From an uncultured Eubacteriales bacterium (GTDB taxonomy: Bacteria; Bacillota; Clostridia; Oscillospirales; CAG-272): a stretch of 22,091 bases of DNA. The stretch lies in the NCBI GenBank assembly GCA_934481515.1, contig CAKSPO010000033.1:1-22091 (forward strand), given 5' to 3'. The position numbers and the translations under genes are program-made. The notes below the pieces were generated by a model. The model saw only the letters and a list, made by a program, of their open reading frames with translations. It searched no databases and was not told the DNA's origin. Shown here in pieces: positions 20,332-22,091 of this stretch (position 1 is the stretch's first letter; each line of letters opens with the position of its first letter).

Positions 20332-21159
20332 ATGAAAGCGGCATTCGGAACGCTTGCCTGCCCGGAGCTTTCTGCAAAGGAGGTTTTCGATCTGGCAGAG
20401 CGTACGGGCATCCGGGAGATCGAGGTTCGTCTGGATCGGGAAAACCGGCTGTTCGGCTATGAAAAAGAAGAGATTCCGGCGCTTCGCCGGGAAATGATTG
20501 CACGCGGATTGGATATCCCGGATCTCGGAACCGGAATTTCGGTGGATCATAACCGGGAGGAACTGCTTCCGCAGATTGACGCCTGTGCCTCGCTGGCGGC
20601 GGACATCGGTGCGCGGGGCATCCGTGTCTTTCTGGGGAACGGAATGTCCCGTTTCTCCCAGCCGGTGAAACGGGACACCGAAGGCGTTGCCGCGCTCCTG
20701 AAAAAAGGAGCGGAGATCGCGGGCGCTTACGGAGTGGAAATCTGGTTGGAAACGCACAGTAACTTTTCCACGGGTGCGTCTGTCTGTGAGGTTCTGGAGC
20801 GGGCGGATCGGTCGGAGCTCCGGGTGCTCTGGGACGTTTTGCACAGTGTGGAATTCGGCGAGACTCCGGAGGAGACGGTAAAAATCCTCGAAGACAGGAT
20901 TGTGCATCTGCACCTCAAGGACGGAAAGCGGCCGGAGGATCCGGATGAGGTTGCATATCGGCTGACCCGGATCGGCGAAGGGGATCTGCCTTTCAACGCA
21001 TTGAAAAAGGCACTGCAGAGCATCCGTTACGACGGTCTGCTTTCCCTGGAGTGGGAAGCGCAGTGGCATCCGGAGTTGAAAACGCTGTTTCCGTCCAATG
21101 ATGCGTTGCTGACGGATTACCTTGCGTTTATCAAAAAATATTTTCCGACGGAAGCGTAA
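20332..21159 (+). CDS. Sugar phosphate isomerase/epimerase (xylose isomerase-like TIM barrel)
   Basis: A 275-residue single-domain TIM-barrel protein of the AP endonuclease 2 / xylose isomerase-like family. The usual metal and catalytic pattern is visible: IWLETHS (E140), LWDVLHS (D168, H171), VHLHLKDGK (H194, with K and D following) and LLSLEWEA (E240). Known: members epimerise or isomerise keto-sugars and inositol intermediates, or act as dehydratases. The AAGGAAGG site lies before ATG 20332, and a TTG reading upstream is not supported. It follows the hydroxyacid dehydrogenase by 51 bp and is very likely co-transcribed with it; a terminator follows at 21217. Together with the upstream oxidoreductase it suggests catabolism or remodelling of an uncommon sugar. 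Confidence 0.88.
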   Translation: MKAAFGTLACPELSAKEVFDLAERTGIREIEVRLDRENRLFGYEKEEIPALRREMIARGLDIPDLGTGISVDHNREELLPQIDACASLAADIGARGIRVFLGNGMSRFSQPVKRDTEGVAALLKKGAEIAGAYGVEIWLETHSNFSTGASVCEVLERADRSELRVLWDVLHSVEFGETPEETVKILEDRIVHLHLKDGKRPEDPDEVAYRLTRIGEGDLPFNALKKALQSIRYDGLLSLEWEAQWHPELKTLFPSNDALLTDYLAFIKKYFPTEA

Positions 21160-21216
21160 TCAGAAATAAGACGCCGAACCGAAAGAAGCAATACATCATA
21201 ATAAAAATATGAAAGA

Positions 21217-21260
21217 AAAGGCACCGACCGCCGCGCGTTTGCCGGCGGACGGTGCCTTTT
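21217..21260 (+). terminator. Terminator of the sugar-metabolism gene group
   Basis: AAAGGCACCG pairs with CGGTGCCTTT, then an A-A mismatch and an inner CCGCCG/CGGCGG stem. The plus-strand tail is TTTT within the stem end. On the minus strand a CTTTTCTTTC tract follows, so it may act in both directions. It lies about 58 bp after the stop. Confidence 0.8.
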
Positions 21261-21337
21261 GCTGTGCAGCGCTTTTCGGAAGGATTCATTTTTTACAAGG
21301 AATTTCAATACAAAAAATGCTTTTTTTGCAAAAACCC

Positions 21338-21366
21338 TTGACAAGCCTTGGAAAACATGATACAAT
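21338..21366 (+). promoter_or_regulatory. Promoter of rpoB
   Basis: A perfect TTGACA (21338-21343) and TACAAT (21361-21366) are 17 bp apart. Transcription would begin near 21373. A second TATAAT at 21379-21384 has no matching -35 box. Confidence 0.85.
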
Positions 21367-21372
21367 ATTAAA

Positions 21373-21519
21373 CTGCATTATAATCGCTCGTACTGTGGAA
21401 ACCCCGTGGAACCGCAGAAAACCGGTGTTGTCATTTTGCACAAAGCGCCGGGGGCTTGAGGGGATTTACAGGAGCGTGTTTTCCGCGTTATCAATTCATT
21501 GAATGGAGTGATTGAATTC
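21373..21519 (+). promoter_or_regulatory. Long rpoB mRNA leader
   Basis: About 147 nt separate the predicted start of transcription from the rpoB ATG. The leader has GC-rich patches (CCCCGTGG, CGCCGGGGG) and GGAG 11 nt before ATG. I could not identify a stable hairpin with a U-tract or a known leader family. It may hold translational or attenuation control, but that is not shown. Confidence 0.4.
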
Positions 21520-22091
21520 ATGATCAAAGTCAAAGATCAAAAGCTTGGTCAGAACACAAGAAAGAGCTTTTCCAGATCCCGCTTCGATTACCCGCTGCCC
21601 AATCTGGTTGAGATCCAGACCAAATCCTATGAGTGGTTCAAACGGGAAGGTCTGATGGAGGTTTTGCGCGACGCATCACCTATCACGGATTTTTCAGGGA
21701 ACCTGGTGATCGAGTTCATCTCCTACACATTGGATGAGACACACCCGAAGTATCCGGTGGAAGAGTGCAAGGAGCGGGATGTCAATTATGCGGCTCCTCT
21801 GAAGGTCAACGTTCGTCTGACCAACAAGCAGACGGGAGAGGTCAAGCAGACCGATATCTTCATGGGAGATTTTCCGCTGATGACCGAGACGGGAACCTTC
21901 ATTATCAACGGTGCGGAGCGCGTCATTGTTTCGCAGATCATCCGTTCCCCCGGTATGTACTATGCCTCTGATATTGATAAGGCGGGAAAAAAGACGTATG
22001 CTACCACGGTCATTCCTTACCGCGGCGCATGGTTGGAATATGAAATCGACGCATCGGGTGTGGCATATGTCCGGATCGATAAGAACCGGAA
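21520..22091 (+). CDS. rpoB: RNA polymerase beta subunit RpoB, N-terminal part (cut by the window end)
   Basis: The first 190 residues of RpoB, the beta subunit of RNA polymerase; the frame is open to the last base. Seen: FDYPLPNLVEIQTKSYEWF (22-40), a near-N-terminal signature of Gram-positive beta subunits; the DETHPKYPVEECKERDVNYAAPLKV block (72-95); and FMGDFPLMTETGTFIINGAERVIVSQIIRSPGMYY (114-148), the highly conserved start of the beta lobe. No oddity in the visible part. The upstream neighbour is a sugar isomerase and not rplL, so the gene here uses its own promoter. rpoC is expected beyond the window. Confidence 0.97.
   Translation, partial: MIKVKDQKLGQNTRKSFSRSRFDYPLPNLVEIQTKSYEWFKREGLMEVLRDASPITDFSGNLVIEFISYTLDETHPKYPVEECKERDVNYAAPLKVNVRLTNKQTGEVKQTDIFMGDFPLMTETGTFIINGAERVIVSQIIRSPGMYYASDIDKAGKKTYATTVIPYRGAWLEYEIDASGVAYVRIDKNR

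Noticed and set aside
19234..21069. 611-codon minus-strand ORF opposite the dehydrogenase and isomerase genes
   Set aside because: It spans two well-supported plus-strand genes and has no recognisable domain.

Overview
The window looks like chromosomal DNA of a low-to-mid GC Gram-positive anaerobe, most likely a gut Clostridia (Bacillota) lineage. The evidence is a clostridial-style BspA/leucine-rich lipoprotein, a TagGH-type teichoic-acid or glycopolymer exporter, strong AGGAGG ribosome sites, and consensus sigma-A promoters with exact 17-bp spacers. No IS element, phage gene, tRNA, rRNA or CRISPR array is visible. Family calls rest on motifs read by eye; no database search was run.

Layout. 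(1) 1-5060: one large secreted lipoprotein gene on the minus strand (collagen-like stalk, Cys-rich segment, transglutaminase-like domain, BspA-type repeats). It has its own promoter and terminator and is bracketed by related blocks of non-coding repeats; about 800 bp of repeat mosaic lies upstream of it. (2) 5064-10821: a four-gene minus-strand operon for an exported surface polymer: GT2 glycosyltransferase, ABC permease (TagG-like), ABC ATPase (TagH-like), and a 906-residue fusion of a GT2 domain with a CDP-glycerol glycerophosphotransferase (TagF-like) domain. It has a consensus promoter at one end and a strong terminator at the other. (3) 10903-12879: a divergently transcribed long-chain acyl-CoA synthetase with a structured leader and its own terminator. 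(4) 12944-15262, minus strand: a serine beta-lactamase-like hydrolase with its own promoter, and rsmI (16S rRNA methyltransferase). (5) 15431-15994: a small zinc N-acetylmuramoyl-L-alanine amidase. (6) 16071-17970, minus strand: lepA. (7) 18053-21260, plus strand: a three-gene group for sugar or polyol metabolism (Gfo/Idh/MocA oxidoreductase, D-2-hydroxyacid dehydrogenase, sugar isomerase/epimerase). A strong hairpin separates the first gene from the other two. (8) 21338-22091: rpoB, cut by the window end, with its own promoter and a leader of about 147 nt.

How the parts relate. Regions 1, 2, 4 and 5 all concern the cell surface, while rsmI, lepA and rpoB are housekeeping genes. The least explained material is the repeat island at 4243-5039. 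It combines tandem 42-43 bp hairpin units, GC-rich palindromes in both orientations, and modules that recur at the window start on the other side of the lipoprotein gene. A second unexplained pattern is a near-identical promoter sequence, including its spacer, in front of two unrelated genes (10793-10821 and 14200-14228).
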